A stretch of DNA of 64,000 bases, taken from an uncultured Arachnia sp. GTDB taxonomy: Bacteria > Actinomycetota > Actinomycetes > Propionibacteriales > Propionibacteriaceae. Positions 25,035 through 31,699 of this stretch are shown piece after piece. The notes beneath the pieces are model-generated. The model was not told where the DNA came from and made no database searches. It was given only the letters and a program-made list of their open reading frames with translations. The stretch is from contig CANLTJ010000003.1 of assembly GCA_947493995.1 (NCBI GenBank), positions 379,110 through 443,109 of the forward strand, written 5' to 3'. Each line of letters opens with the position of its first letter. The stretch's first letter is position 1. Position numbers and translations under genes: made by a program.

Positions 25035-25177
25035 CAATCCGTAGACCCACGTGCAACTCCGCAAGGGAGACCGGGCTCATCACGCTCACATCGGCAGTAG
25101 GTCCACGTTCAGTGTCCTGCGAGACTGAGCTGCGATGAATGCGCTCGTGTCCAGAAGACCCTTGGTCAATCCGGCAT
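25035..25177 (-). pseudogene. Frameshifted vapC remnant
   Basis: The minus strand from ATG 25177 reads, with frame changes, TKGLLDTSAFIAAQS, RRTLNVDLLP, then SVMSPVSLAELHVG. This aligns with the first 50 residues of the intact PIN toxin at 26150-26554 (TKGLLDTSVFIAAES, RALNVDSLPDESVICPVTVAELHAG). At least two frameshifts and early loss of homology near 25035 show it is broken. Its antitoxin gene is gone; the Doc operator starts exactly where this copy begins. Confidence 0.75.
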
Positions 25178-25209
25178 CAACAGGCTGTTGATGTCAACAG
25201 TGATACCAT
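25177..25209 (+). promoter_or_regulatory. Operator repeats and leaderless -10 of the CopG/Doc pair
   Basis: TCAACAG (25177-25183), one base, CTGTTGA (25185-25191), two bases, TCAACAG (25194-25200): three half-sites in alternating orientation forming two overlapping perfect palindromes. A -10 box TACCAT (25204-25209) stands 6 nt before ATG 25216. This is a typical autoregulated ribbon-helix-helix antitoxin operator. Confidence 0.6.
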
Positions 25210-25215
25210 CTTTGC

Positions 25216-25419
25216 ATGGCAATGACACTGCGTCTGTCCGATGAGGAGATGCACGCCCTACGCCAGCGCGCCAAGCATGAGACTCGTTCCATGCAGGACG
25301 TGGCTCGGCAAGCTGTCCGCGAGTACGTCGAGAACCACAGCCGAGCTGAACTCCTCGACGAGGTTCTCGACGAAGAACTCCCCCGCTACGCCGAGGCGCT
25401 GGAACGCCTCGGTCAGTGA
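25216..25419 (+). CDS. Ribbon-helix-helix antitoxin of a Doc-type pair
   Basis: 67 residues: MTLRLSDEEMHALRQRAKHE from the second Met is a CopG/Arc-like beta-helix-helix, followed by an acidic helix (ELLDEVLDEELPRY) that would bind the toxin. The stop overlaps the toxin GTG by 4 bases. It is encoded behind three palindromic half-sites, consistent with autoregulation. Confidence 0.85.
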   Translation: MAMTLRLSDEEMHALRQRAKHETRSMQDVARQAVREYVENHSRAELLDEVLDEELPRYAEALERLGQ

Positions 25420-25787
25420 TTTACCTGAGCTTGCCCGAACTGCTGCATGTCGCGGACCGGACGTTGGGCGGCGATGTGCAGGTCCGGGATCACGGGCTTC
25501 TCCAGTCAGCGCTGGCGCGGCCGCAGGCGACCGCGTTCGGCCACGAGGCCTACGCCAGCCTGGAGGAGAAGGCGGCGGCACTGTTGCACTCGCTCGCGCG
25601 CAACCATGCGCTCGTGGATGGAAACAAGCGCTTGGGGTTGGCAGCAAGCATCGCCTTTCTGGGTATCAATGGGCGCAGGCTCACCTTGTCCAACGATCAA
25701 GCCTACGAACTGGTCATGGACATCGCCGTCGGTGATCTGAACGAGACCGCCGCTATAGCGGAGCGCCTCGCAACAACACCTTGGTGA
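25416..25787 (+). CDS. doc: Doc/Fic-family toxin (death-on-curing)
   Basis: 123 residues from GTG 25416. The Fic-type loop is NHALVDGNKRLGLAA (His64 to Lys71), as in Doc (HxFxDxNKR), which uses ATP to phosphorylate elongation factor Tu. The length matches Doc (about 126). N-terminal IYLSLPELLHVADRTLGG and SALARPQATAFG are common to the family. Partner antitoxin directly upstream. Confidence 0.88.
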   Translation: MIYLSLPELLHVADRTLGGDVQVRDHGLLQSALARPQATAFGHEAYASLEEKAAALLHSLARNHALVDGNKRLGLAASIAFLGINGRRLTLSNDQAYELVMDIAVGDLNETAAIAERLATTPW

Positions 25788-25939
25788 CGCTCCAGCAGGG
25801 CGCCCAATCTCGGCTGCGACATCGAGCTCGTATGATCGGCACATTCCCGAGCCGATCACCAGTGCCAGTGAAGGATCCCGTGCCCCAAGAGCGGCCACCA
25901 TACGGCGCGCATTGGCGTAGGACATCTCAAAACGCTCAG

Positions 25940-26059
25940 GGCTATCAAAGGACCGGTCGCGACGTGAGCCTGCTGCGCTATCACCGCTCGGTGGACATGA
26001 TGATCGAGCAGTTGAGCGCTGCTGGCTTCGTGGAGTCGATGCGCGCGGGCGGCCGCTGA
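25940..26059 (+). pseudogene. Possible methyltransferase C-terminal fragment
   Basis: The open frame ending at 26059 closes with SLLRYHRSVDMMIEQLSAAGF, which looks like the C-terminal end of type-11 SAM methyltransferases. No SAM-binding part lies upstream; the frame before 25940 has no recognisable content. Low certainty. Confidence 0.3.
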
Positions 26060-26149
26060 CGCCGAACCGGATGGTCAAGCGGTCATCGTGGCTCGGACGG
26101 TAACTTCAGCCGCTAGCGATGCCGCAGTCGACCCCGCTGCGGATTTGAC

Positions 26150-26554
26150 TCAGACGAGGATGACGTCGAGCCCTTGAACGCTGTGCAGCGGTTCAAAGTC
26201 GTCGTCCTGGGTCACGACCGGAATTCCGTGGGCAGCCGCAGTGGCTGCGATCCAAAGGTCGTTGACGTTGATGCGACGCCCCTTCTCAGCAAGGTGCACA
26301 CGCAGTCGTGCCCATGTCGCGGCGACCTCAACGTCGATCGGGAGAACCTCGATATCGGCGATAGCCTCCAGCGTTCCCAAGCGCCGAGCACGAACGTCAA
26401 CGTCAGCGGCAGTCAAGACGCCCGCATGCAACTCTGCGACAGTCACAGGGCAGATCACGCTCTCATCCGGTAGCGAATCCACGTTCAGCGCCCTGCCGGA
26501 TTCAGCTGCGATAAAGACGCTCGTGTCGAGAAGACCCTTGGTTGGGGATGGCAT
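26150..26554 (-). CDS. vapC: PIN-domain toxin (VapC family), second
   Basis: 134 residues. PIN residues in GLLDTSVFIAAES, TVAELHAG, NVNDLWIAATAAAHG and VVTQDDDFEPL. A classic VapC RNase layout with complete acidic site. Its ATG shares a base with the antitoxin stop (TAATG). A broken homologue of this toxin lies at 25035-25177 about 1 kb away. Confidence 0.9.
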   Translation of the reverse strand: MPSPTKGLLDTSVFIAAESGRALNVDSLPDESVICPVTVAELHAGVLTAADVDVRARRLGTLEAIADIEVLPIDVEVAATWARLRVHLAEKGRRINVNDLWIAATAAAHGIPVVTQDDDFEPLHSVQGLDVILV

Positions 26555-26814
26555 TAGAGAATTGGATCGAGGTCGTCGGTCGTGTCGCCCGCCAGGTCGG
26601 CCAAGTCCTGACGAAGCCCGGAGTCTGCCTGGGCACGTGCCAGACGCTGAATCAGTTCGGTGCGGGCGATAGCCCCTCTGCGCGCCGAATGTAGCGTTCT
26701 CAACTCCGCGACTGGACGCCCTCTGGACGTGATGATCACGTGTTCGCCCGCTTGCACCTTCCGCAGAACATCAGCGGTCTGGTTTCGCAGTTCTCGTGCC
26801 GCGACCTCCCTCAT
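26554..26814 (-). CDS. Phd/YefM-type antitoxin, second
   Basis: 86 residues: MREVAARELRNQTADVLRKV and EHVIITSRGRPVAELR form the Phd DNA-binding domain; the Asp/Leu-rich C-terminus (DLADLAGDTTDDLDP) would bind the toxin. It starts on a leaderless promoter and is coupled to the PIN toxin. Confidence 0.9.
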   Translation of the reverse strand: MREVAARELRNQTADVLRKVQAGEHVIITSRGRPVAELRTLHSARRGAIARTELIQRLARAQADSGLRQDLADLAGDTTDDLDPIL

Positions 26815-26820
26815 GCGACA

Positions 26821-26837
26821 ACTGTAGCACTCATGTA
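26821..26837 (-). promoter_or_regulatory. -10 element and half-sites before the second Phd/PIN pair
   Basis: Minus strand: TACAGT, 6 nt, ATG 26814. The -10 lies inside TGCTACA, the same heptamer repeated before the first pair; a related CTACA lies just upstream. Confidence 0.45.
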
Positions 26838-26897
26838 GGCGTCTCTACCGCGACGTGCTGCATCCGCTCAATGGTCGCCGTTCGGTGGGCTCCGTGG

Positions 26898-27040
26898 CTA
26901 TCGCGTTCCCGGATGGACGACGCCAGCCTCGTATGCCATCACGACGAGCTGGGCGCGGTCTCGCGCTCCGAGTTTCATCAGGAGCCGGCTCACGTGGGTC
27001 TTGACTGTTGCGTAGCTGATGAAGAGTCCTCGGCGACACC
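26898..27040 (-). pseudogene. LuxR-family response regulator, C-terminal fragment
   Basis: The minus-strand frame ends with LFISYATVKTHVSRLLMKLG then ARDRAQLVVMAYEAGVV, the second half of a NarL/LuxR helix-turn-helix and its usual C-terminal tail. No receiver domain or start of the HTH precedes it; the frame upstream is out of family. A remnant. Confidence 0.65.
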
Positions 27041-27108
27041 GCTGGTGGCGACGAGGCTGTCGATGAATTGGGACTGCCATGTCGACGTTGCTCCTGCCGG
27101 ACAGCCGG

Positions 27109-27550
27109 TCAGGTGTCCGTCCCGAGTGCGCGGACACGCTTATTAGGTGCGTTGTGCTCGAGTTCGACCATGCCGAGCGCCTCCAGCAGCGGCGGCACGT
27201 ACATCCCGAGGCAGCGCGCTAAGAGGCGCTGCACTTGGCGCGGGGAGACGGACGCGGCACCCGCCAGGGCGGCGAACTGCGGCGACGCCTGCGGCACGGC
27301 GAGAGCCCGTTCGAATGCGCGCTGGGCATCATCGATGCGGAGGTGGGACATGAAGAAGTCGTCGAGCAGTGCCGTGCACGACGCAATATCGGTTTCAGCC
27401 CGCAGCGCAGACTCCAGAATCTCCGCCCCCGGACCGAAGATCAGCCGGGGCTCCGGCGGCGAGCCGTTCCACTGCGCCAGCCGTTCGTGGTGAACGGTGC
27501 GAGGCCGCCGATCCGGAACCGCAGCTTCTCTGTCGGCCACCTGCCGGACA
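27109..27550 (-). pseudogene. AraC-type regulator fragment (truncated)
   Basis: A long minus-strand frame contains FGPGAEILESALRAE and QFAALAGAASVSPRQVQRLLARCLGM, which resembles the domain boundary and first helix-turn-helix of AraC regulators with an N-terminal DUF6597-like domain. The second HTH is replaced by unrelated sequence to a stop at 27109. Its upstream side abuts the tRNA operon terminator, so no proper start remains. Confidence 0.45.
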
Positions 27551-27553
27551 TGG

Positions 27554-27577
27554 AAAAACCCCTGCGCGGACAGGGAT
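27554..27577 (-). terminator. Rho-independent terminator of the tRNA operon
   Basis: Minus strand: ATCCCTG, loop TCCGCG, CAGGGGT (one G-U pair), then a run of five T, 8 nt after the end of tRNA-Val. A textbook intrinsic terminator. Confidence 0.75.
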
Positions 27578-27584
27578 TCTACTG

Positions 27585-27656
27585 TGGGCGATACTGGGTT
27601 TGAACCAGTGACCTCTTCCGTGTCAGGGAAGCGCGCTACCACTGCGCCAATCGCCC
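27585..27656 (-). tRNA. tRNA-Val (anticodon GAC)
   Basis: 72 nt. Acceptor stem GGGCGAT/ATCGCCC, anticodon stem CTTCC/GGAAG with loop CTGACAC (anticodon GAC), T-arm CTGGTTCAAACCCAG. No encoded CCA. Last of three tRNAs on this strand. Confidence 0.95.
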
Positions 27657-27657
27657 G

Positions 27658-27728
27658 AGGTGGAGACGGGATTTGAACCCGTGTACACGGATTTGCAGTC
27701 CGTTGCCTCGCCTCTCGGCCACTCCACC
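27658..27728 (-). tRNA. tRNA-Cys (anticodon GCA)
   Basis: 71 nt. Acceptor GGTGGAG/CTCCACC, anticodon stem ACGGA/TCCGT with loop CTGCAAA (GCA), T-arm ACGGGTTCAAATCCCGT. One base separates it from tRNA-Val. Confidence 0.95.
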
Positions 27729-27771
27729 GCGTAGATCATCTCCCCGCGTGGAAATGGGAGAGAGTTCTCCG

Positions 27772-27844
27772 AGCGGACGACGAGATTCGAACTCGCGACC
27801 CTCACCTTGGCAAGGTGATGCGCTACCAGCTGCGCCACGTCCGC
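27772..27844 (-). tRNA. tRNA-Gly (anticodon GCC)
   Basis: 73 nt. Acceptor GCGGACG/CGTCCGC, anticodon stem TCACC/GGTGA with loop TTGCCAA (GCC), T-arm GCGAGTTCGAATCTCGT. First gene of the Gly-Cys-Val operon, an order common in actinobacteria. Confidence 0.95.
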
Positions 27845-27891
27845 ACTGCGACTGTCCCGCACCCGAAGGCATCGATCCCGACGCGTTGAGA

Positions 27892-27920
27892 ACTTTAGCG
27901 CAGGGGGTGAGTGGATGCAA
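27892..27920 (-). promoter_or_regulatory. Promoter of the Gly-Cys-Val tRNA operon
   Basis: Minus strand: -35 TTGCAT (27915-27920), 17-nt spacer, -10 TAAAGT (27892-27897), about 48 nt before tRNA-Gly. Confidence 0.7.
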
Positions 27921-28188
27921 AACCCCTCGTCGGCCCGAAATTAGCGGATTCGGTGAACATGTGGGTCGGCCTTTGGAAGACCTGGGCCAGTCATGTTCGC
28001 GTTCACCGTTCGTTTGTGGCGGGTGATGAGCGGCCGGCTCCGAACGGTTAACGCTAACTGGGGTGGCGTGGCGGGCGTCCGGGTCAGTCAATGAGCCATC
28101 GGCGACCGATCGGACAGCACAGGCGGCGTTCGGAGTCCGTTCGAGTCCCTCAACAGGGTGTCCACGGTGGAGGTGTAGCACCCCTCGG

Positions 28189-28218
28189 TTGGTGCTGGCC
28201 TCGGGCTTGCGCTAAAGT
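28189..28218 (+). promoter_or_regulatory. Promoter of tRNA-Val (CAC)
   Basis: -35 TTGGTG (28189-28194), 18-nt spacer, -10 TAAAGT (28213-28218), 12 nt before the tRNA. The -10 context GCGCTAAAGTTC is identical to that of the divergent tRNA operon. Confidence 0.65.
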
Positions 28219-28230
28219 TCGATCTCGCAC

Positions 28231-28302
28231 GGGCGATTGGCGCAGTGGTAGCGCGCTTCGTTCACACCGAAGAGGTCACTGGTTCGAACCCAGTATCGCC
28301 CA
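28231..28302 (+). tRNA. tRNA-Val (anticodon CAC)
   Basis: 72 nt. Nearly identical to the GAC tRNA apart from the anticodon arm: stem CTTCG/CGAAG with loop TTCACAC (CAC). Acceptor GGGCGAT/ATCGCCC. Confidence 0.95.
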
Positions 28303-28562
28303 CTCCCATGCGGGTCCGACGCCGACCCACAACACGCACCCCTGCACGCTGCAGCGGGCGGCCGATATGGGTTCCACAACGGCGGCTCAGCGCACCCTTT
28401 GCCACGGGTGATAGCAGCTCGCTTGCGCTGCTTCTCCCCGCTGCACGCAGCTGGATGACAGCGAATCGACGACCACTCGTCTTGCGCTGAGGCGTCAAAC
28501 CTTCCACAATGTGGGACGAAACCTCTGAATATTCAAAGGGTCGCGACAGGAAGCGAGAGGAC

Positions 28563-29348
28563 ATGACAGCGCCAGCCATCGTGCTCATCGCTTCCGGGGA
28601 CGACGATCCCGCCGTCGGTGCGGCCCTGGCCTCGCTGCAGACCAAGTTGGCCGAACTGCGTCCAGACCTCACCGTGACCTACGGTTTCGTCTCGGACATG
28701 AAGCCGGGCGTCGCTGACTCCGTGGGGATGTTGGCCTCCGCCGGCTCCACCGAGATCGCCATCGTCCCCCTGGATCTGGTCTCGGCCATGGACCACTCCC
28801 CCATCATCACCAAGGCAGCCGAGGCCGTCGAGGAGTCGAAGCACGGGGTCAAGGTGGTCATCTCCCGCCCCATCGGTCCCGCTTCGGAACTGCTGAACGT
28901 GATGGATGCACGCATGCGCGACGCCCTGTCCAAGACCAACGCCGTGGAGGTGGATGCGTTGGTTCTGGGGGCGCCGGAGGGCGGTGACGTGCGCGGCACC
29001 TCACTTCTCGCGCGACGTGCCCGGCAATGGGCCGCCCACCACAAACTCCCCGTCCAGCTCGCTGTCTGCGACAGCACGGGCCGCGCCACCGCCCAGGCCA
29101 TAGCGGCACTGCGCACCCAGGGACGTCGCCATATTGCAGTTGGATCGCTGTTCCTGACGAAGGGTCCACTGTTCCGAGCTCATCAGCAGGCGGCCATCCG
29201 TGCCGGTGCCATGACGGTCACGGACCCCATCGGCGACCACGACCGCCTGGTGGAGCTGATCATCGCGCGCTACGCATTCGCCGCGATGCAACTCCTGGAC
29301 GCCAACGCTCCGAGCCACGACGACACGGCCGCCGCGGGCAGCGACTGA
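28563..29348 (+). CDS. CbiX/SirB-like protein lacking the chelatase histidines
   Basis: 261 residues from ATG 28563, with GAGAGG upstream. Two CbiX-type halves: the first starts APAIVLIASGDDDPAVGAAL and the second HIAVGSLFLTKGPLFRAH. In active sirohydrochlorin chelatases the first site is HGS-like and the second PLFLxxGxH; here both histidines are replaced (ASGD, KGPL). The fold seems kept but metal insertion into sirohydrochlorin is doubtful. No sirohaem or cobalamin genes are adjacent. Confidence 0.75.
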   Translation: MTAPAIVLIASGDDDPAVGAALASLQTKLAELRPDLTVTYGFVSDMKPGVADSVGMLASAGSTEIAIVPLDLVSAMDHSPIITKAAEAVEESKHGVKVVISRPIGPASELLNVMDARMRDALSKTNAVEVDALVLGAPEGGDVRGTSLLARRARQWAAHHKLPVQLAVCDSTGRATAQAIAALRTQGRRHIAVGSLFLTKGPLFRAHQQAAIRAGAMTVTDPIGDHDRLVELIIARYAFAAMQLLDANAPSHDDTAAAGSD

Positions 29349-29353
29349 TCGGC

Positions 29354-30412
29354 TCAGGGCTCGTCGTCGACGTGGCGGGCCCGCGACGGCTGCACCCTCA
29401 TCGGCTCGCCCTCCATCTTGGGGTATTCCGGCGGGTACGGCATTTCGCCCTCCCCCGCTTCCTCGTCCCTGCGGTACCACTCCAAGGCTGTCGCGGGATC
29501 GCCTGGTTCGGTCTCTGCGTAGGCAGCCCAGACGTCGCCCCGCTGGGCGTAGCGCTCCAGCATCGACGGCACGGTGAAGTCGTCGGGACTGACATGATCC
29601 ACCTCATCCCAGTCGAGGGGTGCCGACACTCTCGCGGCCGGGGTAGGCCGGATCGAGTAGGCGGAGGCCATGAGGCGGTCACGTGCCATCTGGTTGAAGT
29701 CCACGAAGATCCTGCTGCCCCTCTCCTCCTTCCACCAGTCCACCGTGACGGTCTCGGGCAGCCGACGAGCGAGTTCCCTGCCGATCGCGATCGTCGCGTG
29801 GCGGGCATCAATGAAGTCCATGCCCTGTATGGGGACGTAGACGTGGAGGCCGCGACCGCCGCTGGTCTTCGGGAACCCCACCAGAGAAGCCTCGTCCAGA
29901 ACTCTGCGCAGCTCGTGGGACACCCGCGCCGCGTCGGCGAAGTCCGTGCCCGGTTGGGGATCCAGGTCGATGCGCAGCTGGTCCACGAGATCGGGGTTCG
30001 ACGCACGGACCGGCCAGGCGTGGAATCGCAGGGTTCCAAGGTTCACCATCCACACGAGGGTCGCTGTGTCGGCAGGGGCCACAGCCTGCGCAGTCCGTCC
30101 GGATGGGAAGGTGATGGTGGTCTGTTGTACCCAGTCCGGCGTTCCGCGTGGCGCACGCTTCTGGTAGAACGCCTCACCGCGCGAGTCCTGCCTGGTGGAC
30201 AGCACGGCGTCCTCCGTCACCCCTGTGGGCCAGCGCTCCATCGTCGTGGGTCTGTCCTGCAGCGCAGCCAACATCCCTGACGCCACGGCCATGACGTAGC
30301 AGGCAATGTCCAGCTTCGTGAGTCCCAGCTCGGGAAAGTAGGGTTTCGTCGGGCTGGAGAGCCGAACCTCACGGCCGTCGACGTCGAGCGTGATTGCGTC
30401 CTTGCTGGCCAT
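29354..30412 (-). CDS. LigD-type primase-polymerase (PolDom), stand-alone
   Basis: 352 residues. The archaeo-eukaryotic primase fold of LigD PolDom: catalytic Asp pair in LRIDLDPQPG, TSGGRGLHVYVPI, and IFVDFNQMARDRLMASAYSIRP near the end. There is no ligase or nuclease domain. Such enzymes fill gaps with ribonucleotides in repair by end joining or excision; the mycobacterial stand-alone relatives are Rv3730c and Rv0269c. No ku or ligD gene lies in the window. It is divergent from msrB. Confidence 0.92.
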   Translation of the reverse strand: MASKDAITLDVDGREVRLSSPTKPYFPELGLTKLDIACYVMAVASGMLAALQDRPTTMERWPTGVTEDAVLSTRQDSRGEAFYQKRAPRGTPDWVQQTTITFPSGRTAQAVAPADTATLVWMVNLGTLRFHAWPVRASNPDLVDQLRIDLDPQPGTDFADAARVSHELRRVLDEASLVGFPKTSGGRGLHVYVPIQGMDFIDARHATIAIGRELARRLPETVTVDWWKEERGSRIFVDFNQMARDRLMASAYSIRPTPAARVSAPLDWDEVDHVSPDDFTVPSMLERYAQRGDVWAAYAETEPGDPATALEWYRRDEEAGEGEMPYPPEYPKMEGEPMRVQPSRARHVDDEP

Positions 30413-30418
30413 CCTGAC

Positions 30419-30424
30419 AGCGTA
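30419..30424 (-). promoter_or_regulatory. Leaderless -10 element (TACGCT) for the primase-polymerase gene
   Basis: TACGCT, 6 nt, ATG 30412 on the minus strand. Confidence 0.5.
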
Positions 30425-30450
30425 CTTCCCAGCCGCCTTGTTCCCCCTCC

Positions 30451-30456
30451 TAAACT
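30451..30456 (+). promoter_or_regulatory. Leaderless -10 element (TAAACT) for msrB
   Basis: TAAACT, 6 nt, ATG 30463. It is 27 bp from the divergent -10 box of the primase gene. Confidence 0.5.
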
Positions 30457-30462
30457 GGATTC

Positions 30463-30897
30463 ATGAGTCAGGATGAGAACACCCTCGCGCCCCTCAACAA
30501 GCCGGATTCCGCGTGGCGCGAGCAGCTGAACGACCTTGAGTACCAGGTGCTCCGCAAGGGAGGAACAGAAAGGCCCTTCACCGGTGAGTACACCGACACC
30601 ACCACCGAAGGTGTGTACCGCTGTCGCGGATGCGGCACGGAGTTGTTCCGCAGCAGCCAGAAGTTCCATTCGTCCTGCGGCTGGCCCAGCTTCTTCGAGC
30701 CGCTCGCCGAGGATCGGGTCCGCTACCTCACCGACAAGTCGCTCTTCGGTCCGGATCGCATCGAGGTGCGGTGCGCTGCATGCGACGGCCACCTCGGTCA
30801 CGTGTTCGAGGGTGAGGGCTACGACACCCCCACCGATCTGCGGTACTGCATCAACTCCGTCTCCATGACCCTGGACACCTCTGACGGCAACAGCTGA
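30463..30897 (+). CDS. msrB: Peptide-methionine (R)-S-oxide reductase
   Basis: 144 residues. Zinc cysteines in YRCRGCGTELF and VRCAACDGHLGHVF, and the catalytic cysteine in LRYCINSVSM. It reduces the R form of methionine sulfoxide in proteins, using thioredoxin. Single-domain MsrB of usual length. Confidence 0.97.
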   Translation: MSQDENTLAPLNKPDSAWREQLNDLEYQVLRKGGTERPFTGEYTDTTTEGVYRCRGCGTELFRSSQKFHSSCGWPSFFEPLAEDRVRYLTDKSLFGPDRIEVRCAACDGHLGHVFEGEGYDTPTDLRYCINSVSMTLDTSDGNS

Positions 30898-30934
30898 CGC
30901 CAGCCCCGGCGTCGCGAACTTGCACCAGCCCTGA

Positions 30935-31014
30935 GCCGACCGGACACGCGGCACTCACTGGGCGCCGCGCCATATACGACCTCCGCGACCAGTGAGTGCC
31001 GCGTGTCGGGTCGC
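30935..31014. repeat. Long palindrome with 19-bp perfect arms
   Basis: Arms GACACGCGGCACTCACTGG (30943-30961) and its exact reverse complement (30989-31007), with further partial pairing outside and a 27-nt centre. It sits between two genes on the same strand, so it may end msrB transcription. The arm sequence recurs as a single copy at 63890-63913. Confidence 0.75.
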
Positions 31015-31107
31015 CCCGCCTTCGGACGACTGTTCCTCACGGGGTCCCGATAGTTTCGATCGTGGAAGCAGTCGGCGCGCTTCCCACAGTTGGTGGCGAG
31101 ACTGACC

Positions 31108-31113
31108 TAGGGT
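31108..31113 (+). promoter_or_regulatory. Leaderless -10 element (TAGGGT) for DUF3000
   Basis: TAGGGT, 7 nt, GTG 31121. A GTG at 31112 would overlap this box. Confidence 0.45.
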
Positions 31114-31120
31114 GAACGAC

Positions 31121-31699
31121 GTGGTTGCCATTCCCAACATCACTCCGCTGGAATTCAGCCGCGTCCTTTCCGAACTGCAGGCTATGCAATGGCGTCCGGG
31201 ACTCGTGATGGAGGAGATTGGCTCTCCCCAGCGCATTGCCCCGCACAGCATCGCGATCTCCGCAGATCTGATGGAGGGCGACGACGAGCTCGCCTCGGGA
31301 CGGTTGATCCTGCTGCATGACCCGGCCGGCAACGAGGCGTGGGGTGGCACGTATCGCATCGTCTCCTATGCCCGGGCCGACGTGGATCTGGACATGGTGG
31401 CCGACCCCATGCTTCCGGATGTGGCATGGTCGTGGATGAGGGATGCTCTTGAGGCCCACGGAGCCTCCTTCGGACACCTGGCGGGCACCGTGACAGCGTC
31501 CTACGGCAAGGCATACGGGGATATGGAGGGCACCGAGGACAATGCTGAGGTTCAAGTGCGCTCCTCGTGGACCCCTGCGCTCGACAACCGCGATCCGCTG
31601 GTGAGGCACCTGCGCGCCTGGGAGGATCTTCTGGGTCTGGTGGCGGGGAGCCCCGTGCTCCCGGACGGGATGTTGCACTTCCCGGGCCGCAGCTCGTGA
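31121..31699 (+). CDS. DUF3000 family protein
   Basis: 192 residues from GTG 31121 (GTG 31112 is the alternative, three codons longer). It begins VAIPNITPLEFSRVLSELQ and shows the DUF3000 features (MEEIGSPQRIAPHSIAISAD, GTYRIVSYARADVDLDM, GTVTASYGKAYG). Function unknown. It overlaps the RNase D-like gene by 4 bases (GTGA), and this pairing is conserved in actinobacteria, so the two proteins may act in the same RNA process. Confidence 0.85.
   Translation: MVAIPNITPLEFSRVLSELQAMQWRPGLVMEEIGSPQRIAPHSIAISADLMEGDDELASGRLILLHDPAGNEAWGGTYRIVSYARADVDLDMVADPMLPDVAWSWMRDALEAHGASFGHLAGTVTASYGKAYGDMEGTEDNAEVQVRSSWTPALDNRDPLVRHLRAWEDLLGLVAGSPVLPDGMLHFPGRSS

Larger units (their letters stand above)
27845..28230. 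other. Intergenic region between divergent tRNA genes
   Basis: 386 bp with the two tRNA promoters at its ends and no gene that I can support. A T-arm-like string GTTCGAGTCCCT lies at about 28139 but no tRNA folds around it. Confidence 0.6.

Noticed and set aside
27551..27642. Start of the AraC-like frame inside tRNA-Val
   Set aside because: The frame runs by chance through the tRNA terminator and tRNA; only the part downstream of 27550 has family resemblance.
28120..28165. tRNA fragment or attachment site
   Set aside because: GTTCGAGTCCCT looks like a T-arm, but no other arm and no duplicate of a tRNA 3' end was found.
27585..28302. Inverted repeat of the two tRNA-Val genes as a mobile element end
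   Set aside because: The similarity is just that of two valine tRNAs with different anticodons.
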